From Closterium sp. NIES-65 (Eukaryota > Streptophyta > Zygnematophyceae > Desmidiales > Closteriaceae), in the NCBI GenBank assembly GCA_948144175.1, contig CANXME010001461.1, positions 248,001 through 312,000 of the forward strand: a DNA stretch of 64,000 nucleotides, written 5' to 3'. The notes under the pieces are model-generated. The model saw only the letters and a program-made list of their open reading frames with translations. It was not told where the DNA came from and searched no databases. This document shows positions 53,576-63,980 of this stretch, in pieces (within the stretch, counting starts at the first letter, position 1; every line of letters begins with the position of its first letter). A program made the translations under genes and the position numbers.

Positions 53576-53911
53576 TGTCCTGGCTGTCGTGCTTCGTTTG
53601 TCGAGTCAAAGGTCACTGACCTTTGACCTTCGCCTCAACTTCTTGCTGCTGTCCCTTTGTCAACCGCTTCGCTGTAGCTCGGTTGACTCGGTGTTGCTTT
53701 GCTGTGAGCCTGCTTTGTTCATGTTATAGTGCTCGACACATTAGAAGCGCGAACTATATGTTTCCATCATTCCCCTTCGCTTCTGCAATGTCGTCGCCTT
53801 CGTTGCTGGTGACGTGGCCTTGTCCAGTCAACAGCGTACAATACTCGAACTTCTGCTTTCTGAGTTTCTTGATCAAGTAATCTACTGCCATCTCGGATGT
53901 GGGGCAGTAGG
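53576..53911 (-). mobile_element. Old copia relic O, right part with RNaseH tail
   Basis: The minus strand around 53809..53909 reads YCPTSEMAVDYLIKKLRKQ, close to the CPTxEMVADxxTKPL tail of copia RNaseH. It is unlike the GC-rich copia families of this window. This, with the TGTTGG terminus at 6817, suggests an old minus-strand plant-type copia. Broken. The rest of RT is not visible. Confidence 0.6.
53605..53627. promoter_or_regulatory. Perfect 11-bp palindrome with TTTGAC/GTCAAA arms
   Basis: GTCAAAGGTCA is followed by one base and its exact reverse complement. TTGAC is the W-box core bound by WRKY factors in plants. The role here is only inferred from the motif. Confidence 0.5.
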
Positions 53912-54504
53912 TGTTAGAGGTTAAGGACGGAGTCTAGGAAGATTAGGGGCCAAAATAACTCAAAATTGTCAACTACAACTCTGGACAGGAAAGTCGTCGT
54001 CACAAGAAACTCCGTTGACGAGAAACGCACCGTTAGAAATCTCTCAAACAAGAGTATGTTGTAGCCCTTGACCGTGACCATCTTTCACCATATGATTCGT
54101 ATCAAAATATGGAGTATAACTCGAGTTATGAATTTCGGCACACTAGGGAGCATGCTGCCATAGCAACTTAACACAATCACAATGGTTCACACATTGGTTC
54201 ACAAAGAGGATTGAAGTGGCTAGAAACCAGATAGGGGAGGATAAGTAGGACGAGAGGGAAGGGCCGCAAGGAGTTCCCAACCAAGGAAAACTTGTAAGCA
54301 CACCAAGGAAATCTTGGTTCGTCGGAAAGCTCTTGAGGCATCAAGTCATTTCAAATATATGCTCAAATTATCATTCACACACATTCAGAGAATCCAAACC
54401 ACACGGAACACAATTTCTTGCACATGCTCACACCACGCATGCAACGCACGAACACATGATGCGAGGCAGATAGACGTGAATGCAAATGATAGCATCACAT
54501 AACA
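53912..54504 (-). repeat. Putative plant-type copia LTR (P)
   Basis: About 593 bp begins TGTTAGAGG and ends CATAACA, giving TGTTA/TAACA terminal inverted repeats. A C-rich tract AACTCCCCCTCT (54505..54516), which is GGGGGAG polypurine on minus, directly follows. The content is AT-rich with no coding. GTAGG precedes it (53907..53911) and recurs at 55694..55698, a possible target duplication. The far end lacks the expected CA terminus, so this is tentative. Confidence 0.45.
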
Positions 54505-54646
54505 AACTCCCCCTCTGGCTGCTTGCCATCATCCCACATGCCATAGCTCAAGCATACACTCTCAATGCATACTCATTTGAGTAAGCTCCATTCACTTCAA
54601 CACTCGTCTCAATAGAAATCATTTCCTTCCAACATCTCCTCTTTTC

Positions 54647-54840
54647 TCAAATCAGCAGCCAGCCCTTGTGGTCCTTCGCAATTCCCCAGTGCACACCCCA
54701 TCTCCCAGAAGCTTCCAGCTTTCCCCTCTTCTCCTTAAGCACATGAAACACCATCATGCTGTGGTAGGCTCTCAGCATGTTGACTAATGATGCACTCCTA
54801 TACCACTTGGTGTAGGGGATGTTAATGGGAATGGAGTGTT
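54647..54840 (-). pseudogene. Copia integrase C-terminal relic
   Basis: The minus strand reads PYTKWYRSASLVNMLRAYH then KEKRGKLEASGRWGVHWG, matching the plant copia order PYExWxGxKP...KRxKLdxxxxxgxFvGY near the end of integrase. Sequence is diverged. Old and broken. Confidence 0.6.
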
Positions 54841-55340
54841 GGCCCTGCCCTCGCTTGGGCAATGCCGACAACTTGGTCGGATGTACGGGAATAGCAGCCG
54901 ACCGTTCATAGTGGGAGAGTTGCTCGACAGGCTTCGTCGAGCTGCAGGGGACCGCTGTGGTGTTGTTGTCGACCAAGGAGCTCGACAAATGCAAGTGACT
55001 GGTCTGGACGACGGTTGGGCCGTTGACCAGGAGGGGCAGTTCGACCGGGAGGTCGACGGAGCAGACCGTCGACCTGCAGTTTGACAGGGAGGTCAGCGGA
55101 GCAGACCGTCGACCTGACAAGTGAGCAGCGGTCGATGAGGGGAGCTCGCCGATAACCGCTGACAGTTCTGGTCGGCGGAAGGGGTCAGTCGACCAGAGGG
55201 TAGCTCGACAGGAGCCATGGTCGACCAAGGGCACCGAGTGTTCAACTAGAGGGAGCTGTGGTCGACCAGAGGCACCTGGTGGTCGATCGAAGGCACTTTG
55301 GTGGTCGACCAGAGCACCTGGTGGTGTCCAGGTGGACCGG
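54841..55340. repeat. GTCGAC-rich degenerate repeat tract
   Basis: GGTCGAC or GTCGACC recurs many times in about 500 bp, with a clear tandem pair of 40-bp period (55047..55076 and 55087..55116, core GCAGACCGTCGACCTG). TGGTCGACCAGAG(G)CACCTGG recurs at about 55259..55320. I see no protein-coding support. Confidence 0.65.
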
Positions 55341-55715
55341 GTAACTGGCTAAAGGAGTTCTGCGGAGGAACGCGAATGTCTTCGAGGTCACGATGGCGAA
55401 GGCGACTTCGGGCTGGTATCCCCAAGTTGATGTGGCTCGTCAGGTGCAGACAACAACTGACGGATGCCCAACGAGGCAAGTCGGGACAATCGTCTGCGCG
55501 CACCTGCGAGCGTGCACACTGCTGTCTTCTACGGGACAACGCTGGACAGCCACTTTGCTGCAGCGTTGGCACGCCGTTGACTTGCAGTGTTGGCAGGTCG
55601 CTCTTCTGCAGTGCTGGTACGGCTCCTCTACGCAACGCTGGCAGGAGATCGACCAGGCTGCGCTGGCGATCGACTAGGCTAACTGTAGAGTTGGTAGGTG
55701 CTTGATGTAGTCATT
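55341..55715. other. Unassigned stretch with CAGYGYTGGC repeats
   Basis: Between 55540 and 55650 a degenerate unit of about 28-35 bp (TGCAGCGTTGGCA, TGCAGTGTTGGCA, TGCAGTGCTGGTA, CGCAACGCTGGCA) recurs. I recognise no gene. TCATT at 55711..55715 is copia M's left target site. Confidence 0.45.
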
Positions 55716-55846
55716 TGTCAGAACATTATAGCTTATACATCTGTGTAGGCTGTAGTGGGGTAGCCCATAAGGGGTACAACCCAATTAGGGTTAGTACTTG
55801 TACCCAACTGTTTCATAGTTCAATCATTCTCGTTCTAATTTTCACA
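55716..55846 (+). repeat. 5' LTR of copia M
   Basis: 131 bp, TGTCAGAACATT...ATTTTCACA, with core GGCTGTAGTGGGGTA and GGGGTACAACCC. Confidence 0.9.
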
Positions 55847-55893
55847 TGGTATAGAGCAGGTTCCCTCGTGGGAACTGTTCCTAGGGCCCACCG
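55847..55893 (+). promoter_or_regulatory. Copia M PBS, hairpin and GGGCCCACC box
   Basis: PBS TGGTATAGAGCAGG, then a perfect 6-bp stem GTTCCC/GGGAAC (55860..55875, 4-nt loop TCGT), then CCTAGGGCCCACC. Confidence 0.85.
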
Positions 55894-55959
55894 ACCTTTT
55901 TTTCCCTGCCCGGAGCGCGCTTGGCCCCTGCCCGAGTCGCGCCCCATGTGACTCCCCTT

Positions 55960-56310
55960 CGTGGCCTCTCCTTCGTGGCCTCTAGTGGCCTCCCTCACGG
56001 CCCCTAGTGGCCCCGTCGCGCCGTCCTCACGGCCCCGTCGCGCCGCCCTTGCGGCCCTCTTCGCACCGCCCTTGCGGCCCCTTTCCGCGGCCCCGTTGCC
56101 GCCCTTTCAGCGGCCCCGTCGCCGCCCTTTCAGCCGCCCCGTCGCCGCCCTTTCAGCGGCCCCGTCGCCGCCCTTCCATGGCCTCGCCGCCCGCCCTTGC
56201 AGCGGCCCCGTTGCCGCCCTTCCGCGGCCCCGACGCCGCCCTTCCGTGGCCCTGTCGCCGCCCCTCCGCGGCCCCGACGCCGCCCTTCCACGGCCCCGTC
56301 GCCGCCCTCC
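55960..56310. repeat. GC minisatellite leader of copia M
   Basis: Units of about 21-24 bp, GCGGCCCCGTCGCCGCCCTT with CCGAC/TTCAG variants, as in copia I. Confidence 0.9.
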
Positions 56311-56494
56311 AGCGGTGAGTGGTACACTGCGCGCCAGCGCGGTGGGGATTTTGGTCCCTGCACTTACGTCCTCCGTACCGGTGACCTAGCTGGTGAGCAG
56401 TGCGGGGGCCCGCACTCCACCGAGCGCTGCTTCGGTCGCCTGATGGACGCGTGGCGTCGCCAGTTCCCTGAGGCGTCAGAGATCCCTCGGTGGG

Positions 56495-56851
56495 GAGATT
56501 GTCAGAGGTCCACTGGTGATCCCCGATCGATCCTAGGGAAGGGTTACAGGCACATTTGCCTGGGGGGTTATGGGCGCACTGACCCGCTACTGAAACAAGC
56601 CCTTTTATCCCAATGGTCTAGTGGTTGGGGTTCTGAGATGGTATCAGAGCGAAGGTCTCGGGTTCGAATCCCGGTGTATGCACTTCGGGCATCCCAGTGC
56701 GGGGGGGTGTCAGAGGTCCACTGGTGATCCCCGATCGATCCTAGGGAAGGGTTACAGGCACATTTGCCTGGGGGGTTATGGGCGCACTGACCCGCTACTG
56801 AAACAAGCCCTTTTATCCCAATGGTCTAGTGGTTGGGGTTCTGAGAGAGAT
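56495..56851 (+). mobile_element. TRIM element T3 with GAGAT target duplication
   Basis: T3 spans 56500..56846 and is flanked by GAGAT at 56495..56499 and 56847..56851. Its LTRs are 139 bp each (56500..56638, 56708..56846), identical by eye, with a 69-bp internal part. Both LTRs end in TCTGAGA instead of TCTGACA, so the terminus is TG...GA. It lies within M's Gag region. Young and structurally whole, without coding. Confidence 0.96.
56608..56684 (+). other. tRNA-like segment of T3
   Basis: The A box TGGTCTAGTGG is at 56614..56624 and the B box GGTTCGAATCC at 56661..56671, flanking PBS TGGTATCAGAGC at 56639..56650. Same arrangement as T1 and T2. Confidence 0.78.
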
Positions 56852-58687
56852 CTGTCTAGGGCGGGGGTTGCCGTCTTTGATCTTGACTATGATGCTATCT
56901 TTGCTGCCATATATTCTGTGACTACTAGTGTTGAGGGTGACTGTTACCTGTGTGTACCGCCTGACCCGGGCATTGAGGCCACAGATCTAGGTACTGGTGA
57001 GGCTGCTGCTCTAGGTGCTAGTGCGTCTGCTGCCCTAGGTGCCGATGCGTCTGCTGTCCCAGGTGCCAGTGCGTCTGCTGCCCCAGGTGCTGGTGAGTCT
57101 GCTCTCTCAGGTACTACGTCGGCTCAGGCCTGGTCAGGTGTTTGCTGACCAGGTGTTTGCTGCAGCGTCCAGGTCTGACCCTGAGTCTGCTCCCTGCTCG
57201 TGTCGTCTCCTGTCTCACCAGACTCTCCTCTGGCACCACTGCCTTGGTCACCCCTCCCTGCCTCGTCTCCGAGGCATGGCCTCCCGTGTCCTTGTCTCTG
57301 GTCTCCCTCGGTCTCTCCCTCCCCTACCTCCGGGGCGTGGCCCTACCTGCGTCCCCTGCGTCGAGGGGCGACAGCGCGCCGCCCCTCCTCCGAGTTTCCT
57401 CCGACAGAGGCTCCGCTACAGACCCTTCACATGGACGTGTAGGGCCTCGCCCGCGTCTGTGGACAGGGGCACGAGCGTTACTTCCTGTTGGTGGTTGACG
57501 ACTACTCGCGTTACACCACAGTCTTCCCCTTGCGCAGCAAGGGTGACCTCACTGAGGTGTTGATCGACTGGATCCGCGCAGCTCGTCTCCAGCTCAGAGA
57601 GAGTTTCGGCTCGGACTTTCCTGTTCTGCGTCTGCACTCGGACAGAGGCGGGGAGTTTTCCCTGCCCGTCTGGGAGCCTTCTGTCGTGCACAGGGCATCC
57701 GCCAGACCTTCACGCTTCCGGCCTCTCCACAGCAAAATGGGATTGCTGAGCGCCGCATTGGCATGGTCATGGACGTCGCTCGTATGTCCATGATGCATGC
57801 GGCTGCCCCCCCATTTCTGGTAGCCGTTTGCGGTTCAGTACGCCGCGCATCAGCTCAACCTCCAGCCCCGGGTCTCCTTGCCAGAGACCTCCCCCGCCTT
57901 ACGGTGGACTGGGAAGGTTGGCGATGCGTCTGCGTTTCGGGTCTGGGGATCTCGGACGTTTGTCCGCGACTTGTCTGCGGACAAGCTGTCCCCCCGTGCT
58001 GTTCCCTGCGTCTTCCTTGGCTTCCCCCCTGACGTGCCTGGGTGGCAGTTTTACCACCCCACCTCGCGCCGTGTTCTGTCCTCCCAGGACGTCACCTTTG
58101 ACGAGTCGGTGCCCTACTACCGTCTCTTCCCCTACCGCACTGCGCCCCTCCCCCCGCCGCCGCTCTTCTTGCACCAGGTCCTCCCACGGTAGACCCCATC
58201 CCCCCTTAGGGTCCTGCCCCGTAAGGTGTGTCCCAGGTAGACGCAGTCGAGCCTGTCGAGGTAGCTGTTGACTCTGGTGCTGTTAGAGGTGCTGAGCCTG
58301 CGGGTGCCGGGTCTGGGGGTGCTGAGACTGGGGGTGCTGAGCCTGGGGGTGCGGAGTGTGGGGGTGCTGAGACTGGGGGTGCTGAGTCTGGGGGTGCTGA
58401 ACCTGGGGGTGCTGGGTCTGGGGGTGCGGAGCCTGGAGGTGCGGAGCTTGGGGGTGCCGAGCCTGGGGGCGCTGGGTCTGCTCGTGTGGCCGCCGGCGGT
58501 GCTTCGTCGAGGCGGGAGCCACTCTCTCCACAGGAGCTGCGCGAGTGGTTTGCCCGCCGCTGGAGACGCGCTGCTGAGACTGGGGTTGCTGCTGGGGCTA
58601 CTGGAGTTGGTCCTGCTGGAGCTGCTGGCGGTACTAGTGCTGCTGGAGCTGGAGCTGCTGGGGGTGTTGGCGCTGATGTTTCTACTG
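56852..58687 (+). pseudogene. Copia M pol remains
   Basis: Downstream of T3 the copia frame resumes (SRAGVAVFDLDYDAIFAAIYS). It shows the pre-integrase HHCLGHPSLPRL and CVPCVEGRQ blocks, integrase VVDDYSRYTTVFPLRSKG and HSDRGGEF near 57640, the SADKLSPRAVPCVFLGFPPD block near 58000, and the GAEPGG linker. RT would follow beyond H. Broken. Confidence 0.88.
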
Positions 58688-58692
58688 GCGCT

Positions 58693-58824
58693 TGTCAAAC
58701 ATTATATATGTTGTGCTTGTTTAGGCTATAGTGGGTTAGCCTATAGGGGGTACACAATTCTAGGGTTAGGTACTTGTACTGATTTCACTGTTAGTTCAAT
58801 CATTCCTGTTTGTTCATTTCAACA
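58693..58824 (+). repeat. 5' LTR of copia H
   Basis: 132 bp, TGTCAAACATTAT...CATTTCAACA, nearly identical to both LTRs of C. Confidence 0.95.
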
Positions 58825-58871
58825 TGGTATAGAGCAGGTTTCGCTAGGACCGTTTTTTTTTAGGGCCCACC
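58825..58871 (+). promoter_or_regulatory. Copia H PBS and hairpin
   Basis: PBS TGGTATAGAGCAGG, then stem GGTTT/GGACC (58837..58841 with 58847..58851) that pairs through two G-U wobbles where C has GGTCC/GGACC. A T-run and AGGGCCCACC follow. Confidence 0.78.
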
Positions 58872-58875
58872 ACTA

Positions 58876-59480
58876 CCTACCTACCTACCTACCTACCTAC
58901 CTACCTACCTGCGCCCTAGGGCGCCTCGTTTTTCACGGCCCCCTAAGGCCCCGCGACCCGCCCCTTAGCGACTCGCGCGCCGCCCCTTGGCCCCGTCGGC
59001 CCACGCGCTCGCCCCTAACGGCCCCGCGCTCGCCCCTTAGCGACCCTGTCGGCCCCGCGATCGCCCCTAACGGCCCCGTCGGCCCCGCGCTCACCTCCCT
59101 AGAGGCCCCCGTCGGCCCCGCGCTCGCCCTTAGCGGCCCCTTACGGCCGCGCGCTCGCCCCTAGAGGCCCCAAACGGCCCCGCGCTAGCCCTTAGCGGCC
59201 CCTTACGGCCCCGCGCTCGCCCCTAGAGGCCCCGATCGGCCCCGCGCTCGCCCTTAGCGGCCCCTTACGGCCCCGCGCTCGCCCCTAGAGGCCCCGAACG
59301 GCCCCCCCAGAACAAGCCGCCCGAACCGAGCCGCCCGAACCGAGCGGCCCAGCTCAAACCGAGCCGCGCCGCCCGAACCTAGCCGCGCCGTTCTTCCCGA
59401 GCTGCGCCGCCCTACCTGAACCGAGCCGCGCCGCCCGTACTGGACCGAGCCGCCCTACCTGAGTCGCACTTCCTACTGTT
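58876..59480. repeat. GC minisatellite leader of copia H
   Basis: It starts with an eight-fold CTAC/CCTA tetranucleotide run (58873..58910). About 28-32-bp CGGCCCCGCGCTCGCCCCTA units follow to 59300, and GAACCGAGCCGCC units to 59460. Confidence 0.92.
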
Positions 59481-59518
59481 TTTGGGGTGCCCCTACTGCT
59501 ATTAATCCTACTACTGCT

Positions 59519-62500
59519 ATGGCTAGCCCTCCTGTGCTAGCTTTCGATGCTGAGGGCCGCCCAGTGAAGTTAAAAACCTGGCTAGATGACCTACACCTCT
59601 TCCTACAGCTCACTGCCAAGGAGGACATCTCACTGTACGATCACGCCCTAGGCCATGCTCCTGCTCCTGCTGCTACTGCTGACAGCACTGCTCGCTCACA
59701 GTGGCAGACTCGTGACGCCCACACTCGCTTCGCTATTCGTAACTCCCTGCCGATAGATGAGCGCGAGTACTTTGGGCAGCACAAGACTGCACAGGCACTG
59801 TACACTGCTGTCGTTGCCCGCTACTCCTCACCGGCCTCTGCCGCACTAGGCCGTCTCTCTCTTCCCTACCTGTTCCCCGACTTAGCCTCTTTCCACACAG
59901 TCGCTGACCTCATTACGCACCTCCGCACTAGTGAGGCTCGCTTCCGCGCCGCCATGCCTGATGAGTTCCTTGCCAAGAACCCACCCCCACTCTGGCTCAC
60001 TCTCTACCACCTAGTCACCCGCCTCCCTGACACTCTGCGCTCAGTCAGGGACCACTTCCTAGCTCGCTGCCCCACTGAGCTCACCATTGCCCTCCTCGAG
60101 AAGGAACTCCTTGCAGCTGAGGCTAGCATAGTCGCTGTAGGTGCCTCTCGTGGCGACCCCCGTACCCCGTTCTTTGAGGGGTGTTCTCCTTCCCCCCTTC
60201 TTCCCTCTGTCGCCTCTACTGCTGCTGTCGACCTCCTTGGTGCTGAGAAGGTCGGGACTGCGTCTGCTTCGAGCGGGCGCCGCAGCGGCAAGGGCAAAGG
60301 GGGCAAGGGCGGTGGCGGTGACAGCAGGGGAGGCGGTGGTGGGGGCGGTGGCGGCGGTGGGGGTGGTGGCGCGACTAGAGGGGCTAGTGGCAGCGGTGGG
60401 GGTGGTGGCGGCAGCGGCGGGGGAGGTGGCAGGGGCGGAGGCGGTGGTGGGGTTGGCGGTGGACGCGGCGGCGGCAGGGGTTGGGGTGGTCGAGGAGGTG
60501 GCGGCGGCGGTGGTGGTCGTGGAGGCGCTGGCGGTGGCCAGGGCCAGCAGCACACTCCGTCGCCCCAGGAGGTCCGTGAGTGGTACTCTCAGCACGCGGG
60601 GGGGGGGGGGGGGGGGGGGGGGGTGGCTTTAGCTGCACGTACGTCATTCGCACTGGTGACCGCACTGGTCAGCCGTGTGGGGGACCGCACGCCACACAGC
60701 GCTGCTTCGCTCGTCTCAACGACGCTTGGCGTGTTCAGTTCCCTCAGGCCACTGAGCTGCCCCGCTGGGTTGATCTCCTGAAGAAGGGGATTGATATTTA
60801 TGCTCTAGACTTTGATGCTATTCTCACTGCTATGTATGTGATGTCTACTAGTGGAGACGGTGCTGAGTACCTGTGTGTGCCGCCCGACCCGGGCATTAGG
60901 ACTAGTGCGTATGCCGCTCCAGGTACTCGTGTGTCTGCTACCCCAGGTGCTGGTGAGGCAGCTGCTCTAGGTGCTTGTGCGTCTACCCCCCCTGGTACTG
61001 AGTCGACGGCAGCACTGCACACCTTCACACTGGACTCAGGTGCTTCTCGCTGCTTCTTTCGTGACCGCACTGCCCTTGAGCCGCTTGCTCGGCCAGTTAC
61101 TGTCTCCCTCGCTGACCCCTCTGGGGGTCCGATCATTGCGACCTCCTCCACTGTCCTTCCCTGTCCTGCGGTCTCGTCAGGCACACTGTCAGGTCTCCAC
61201 CTCCCCTCGTTCTCTACGAACTTGGTGGCAGGTAGTGCACTCCAGGACGGGGGTGTTCACCAGTTCACCCCTGCCTACGAGCGCGTGACACACTGCACGT
61301 GTGCTCGTACGGGCCGCCACTTGGCTACCTTCACTCGGCAGCCGGGGTCGGACCTGTACACACTGACCACTGAGTCCCCTCAGGTCGCTGCGTCTGCGTC
61401 TGCGTCCGCGTCAGGTCAGCTGTCTGAACCCTGCTCGTGTCGCTCTCTGGCGCACGAGACTGTCCTCTGGCACCACCGACTTGGCCACCCGTCTGTGCAG
61501 CGCCTTCGTGCCATGCACTCCCGGTACCTTGTCTCCGGTCTTCCCAGAGTCCTCCCTCCCCTCCCACCCTCGCCTGCTCCTCCCTGTCTTCCCTGCGTCG
61601 AGGGGCGGCAGCGCGCCGCTCCTCACTCCTCCTCGTTTCCCCCAACGACTGCTCCCTTGCAGACGCTCCACATGGACGTGTGGGGCCCAGCCCGCGTCCG
61701 TGGTCAGGGTAAGGAGAGGTACTTCCTGATAGTTGTTGACGACTACTCGCGCTACACCACGGTCTTACCCTAGCGCACCAAGGGTGAGGTCCCTGATGTC
61801 TTGATCCCTTGGATCCGAAGAGCCCGTCTCCAGCTCAGCGAGCGTTTCCACTCGGACATTCCTGTCCTGCGCTTGCACTCTGACAGAGGTGGTGAGTTCT
61901 CCTCCGACCTCTTGGCAGCCTACTGTGCTGAGCACGGCATTGAGCAGCCGTTCACGCTTCCGGCCTCTCCACAGCAGAATGGGATTGCAGAGCGCCGCAT
62001 TGGCCTGGTCATGGAGGTCGCCCGTACCTCCTTGATCCATGCGGCTGCCCCCCACTTTCTGTGGCCGTTTGCGGTCCGGTACGCTGCGCATCAGCTCAAC
62101 CTCTGGCCCCGTGTCTCCTTGCCGGAGACCTCGCCCACACTGCTGTGGACGGGGGAGGTTGGTGATGCGTCGCGTTTCCGGGTCTCGGGATCTCGAGCTT
62201 TTGTCCGCGATACGTCTGCGGACAAGCTCTCCTCCCGTGCTGTTCCCTGCATCTTCCTCGCCTTTGTCCCGGACGCGCCTGGTTGGCAGTTTTACCACGC
62301 CACCTCGCGCCGAGTCTTGCCCTCTCAGGACGTCACTTTTGACGAGTCCGTCCCCTACTACCGCCTCTTCCCCTACCGCACTGCCCCGCTCCCCCCCCCG
62401 CCTCTCTTCCTCGCGCCAGGTGCTGCTGTCGTAGACCCCCTCCCCCCTCAGGGTGCCGCTCCCTCAGGTGTGTCTCAGGTAGACCCGGTTGAGCCTGTTG

Positions 62501-63980
62501 AGGTAGCTGTTGACTCTCGTCGTGCTGTGGGTGCGGAGCCTGGGGGTGCTGAGCCTGGGGGTGCGGAGCCTGTGGGTGCTGAGCCTGGGGGTGCGGAGCC
62601 TGGGGGTGCGGAGACTGGGGGTGCGGAGCCTGGGGGTGCGGAGCCTGGGGGTGCGGAGCCTTGGGGTGCTGAGCCTTGGGGTGCGGAGCATGGGGGTGCT
62701 GAGCCTGGGAGTTCTGAGCCTGGGGGTGCTGAGTCGCAGAGTCCGGAGTCTGGGGGTTCTGAGTCTGGAGGTCCTGAGCCTGAGGGTCCTACACCTGGCG
62801 GGGCCCTCTCCTCGGAGCAGCTGCGTGAGTGGTACTTCCAGTACTGCAGCCTCAGGAGAGGTACCTCTGGAGCCAGGCGTACTACTGGGACTGGTGCTAG
62901 TGCTTCTCCTCCTAGCCGGGAGCTCCCCTCCCGTGAGCGGATCCGTGAGTGGTACGAGCGGCGCTGCACTCTTCGGAGTGGCGCGCCTGGTGTCGCGGAC
63001 CCCGCTGCTGCTGGTGGTGCTACTGGTGCTGGAGACTCTACTGGTTCTGCTGGTGCTGCGGCCCCAGAGGTTGGAGCTGTTTCTGGTGCTGCGGACCCGG
63101 GCGTTGGAGCTACGGCTGGTGCTGCGGACCCGGGCGCTGGTGCTGCTGCTGGTGCTGAGGACCCGGGCGTTGGAGCTGCTGCCGGTACTGAGGACCCAAG
63201 CGTTGGAGCTGCTGCTGGCGCTGAGGACCCTGGAGCTGGTGCTGCTGCTGGTGCTGTGGAGTCGGGCGTTGGAGCTGCTGCTGGTGCGGAGGACCCTGGC
63301 GCTGGTGTCTCTGCTGGTTCTGGAGTCGCTGCACGGCAGCGGCCGTACTTCGTTCCGCTCCTTCAGCAGGTTCTTGGTCTCCCGCCTTCTTTCGGTCCTA
63401 CTCCTCCCTTAGAGTGTCCACCGCCTGTCCAGTAACAGTTACAGTTACAGCTCGCCTCCCCATTGCCTGCTCCTTCTCCCTACACTGGTCCTACTGGAGG
63501 TCTTGCTGAGCGTCGTGAGCCTGTGTCTTGCACTGCGTCGCCTGTCCGTACTGCTCGCACTAGTGGTTGCGGTTCGCGTCAGCGTCCTCCTCCTGTCCCT
63601 GGCACGCACAGGATGTCTCTGCGTCCGTCCACTGCTCCTCTGCGTGCCCCTTTGCCTTCTCCTCCTGAGTCCTCTCTTCCTGCTCTTCCCGACCCGGAGT
63701 CGGACTCTCTTCGTGCTGCCAGTCCTACTGTCACGCGTCTCCTTGCTACTGTCGTCACTGACCCTTCTTTTGAGTCCACTGCTGCGTCGGCCCTAGTTGT
63801 TGAGCTCGTCGACTTTGCTGCTCGCTGTCGTCTAGACTACGCTGCTAGTCTTGTCGCTGAGTCTGAGTCTGTCTGTCCTCCGTCCGTTGGGGGTGAGTGT
63901 GCCCTTGGCATGGACGTCCTTGAGGACAGGCAGGAGGAGTTCCAGTGCTTGGCCGCTGCTTCACCTCATCTCGTGTCCGT
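59519..63980 (+). pseudogene. Copia H gag-pol (to window end)
   Basis: Gag starts at 59519 (MASPPVLAFDAEGRPVKLKTW) with WLDDLHLFLQLTAKEDISLY and a poly-Gly tract (60285..60530). VREWYSQH, a long G-run (60599..60622) and a Cys/His cluster follow. Then come DSGAS protease near 61035, integrase VVDDYSRYTTV near 61730 and HSDRGGEF near 61880. A GAEPGG linker (62530..62740), QLREWYFQYC near 62818, RIREWYERRC near 62942 and a GAADPG alanine-rich linker lie before the SPTVTRLLATVVTDPSF block near 63720. Broken, a few breaks. Confidence 0.9.

Noticed and set aside
52897-53619. Arginine/proline-rich frames of 200-240 residues in J's leader
   Set aside because: The tract is tandem GC minisatellite with low stop-codon chance. 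Frames are open in several phases at once and have no conserved start or domain.
54841-55084. Short plus-strand frames in the GTCGAC-rich tract
   Set aside because: Repeat-driven, no recognisable domain, and not supported on codon pattern.
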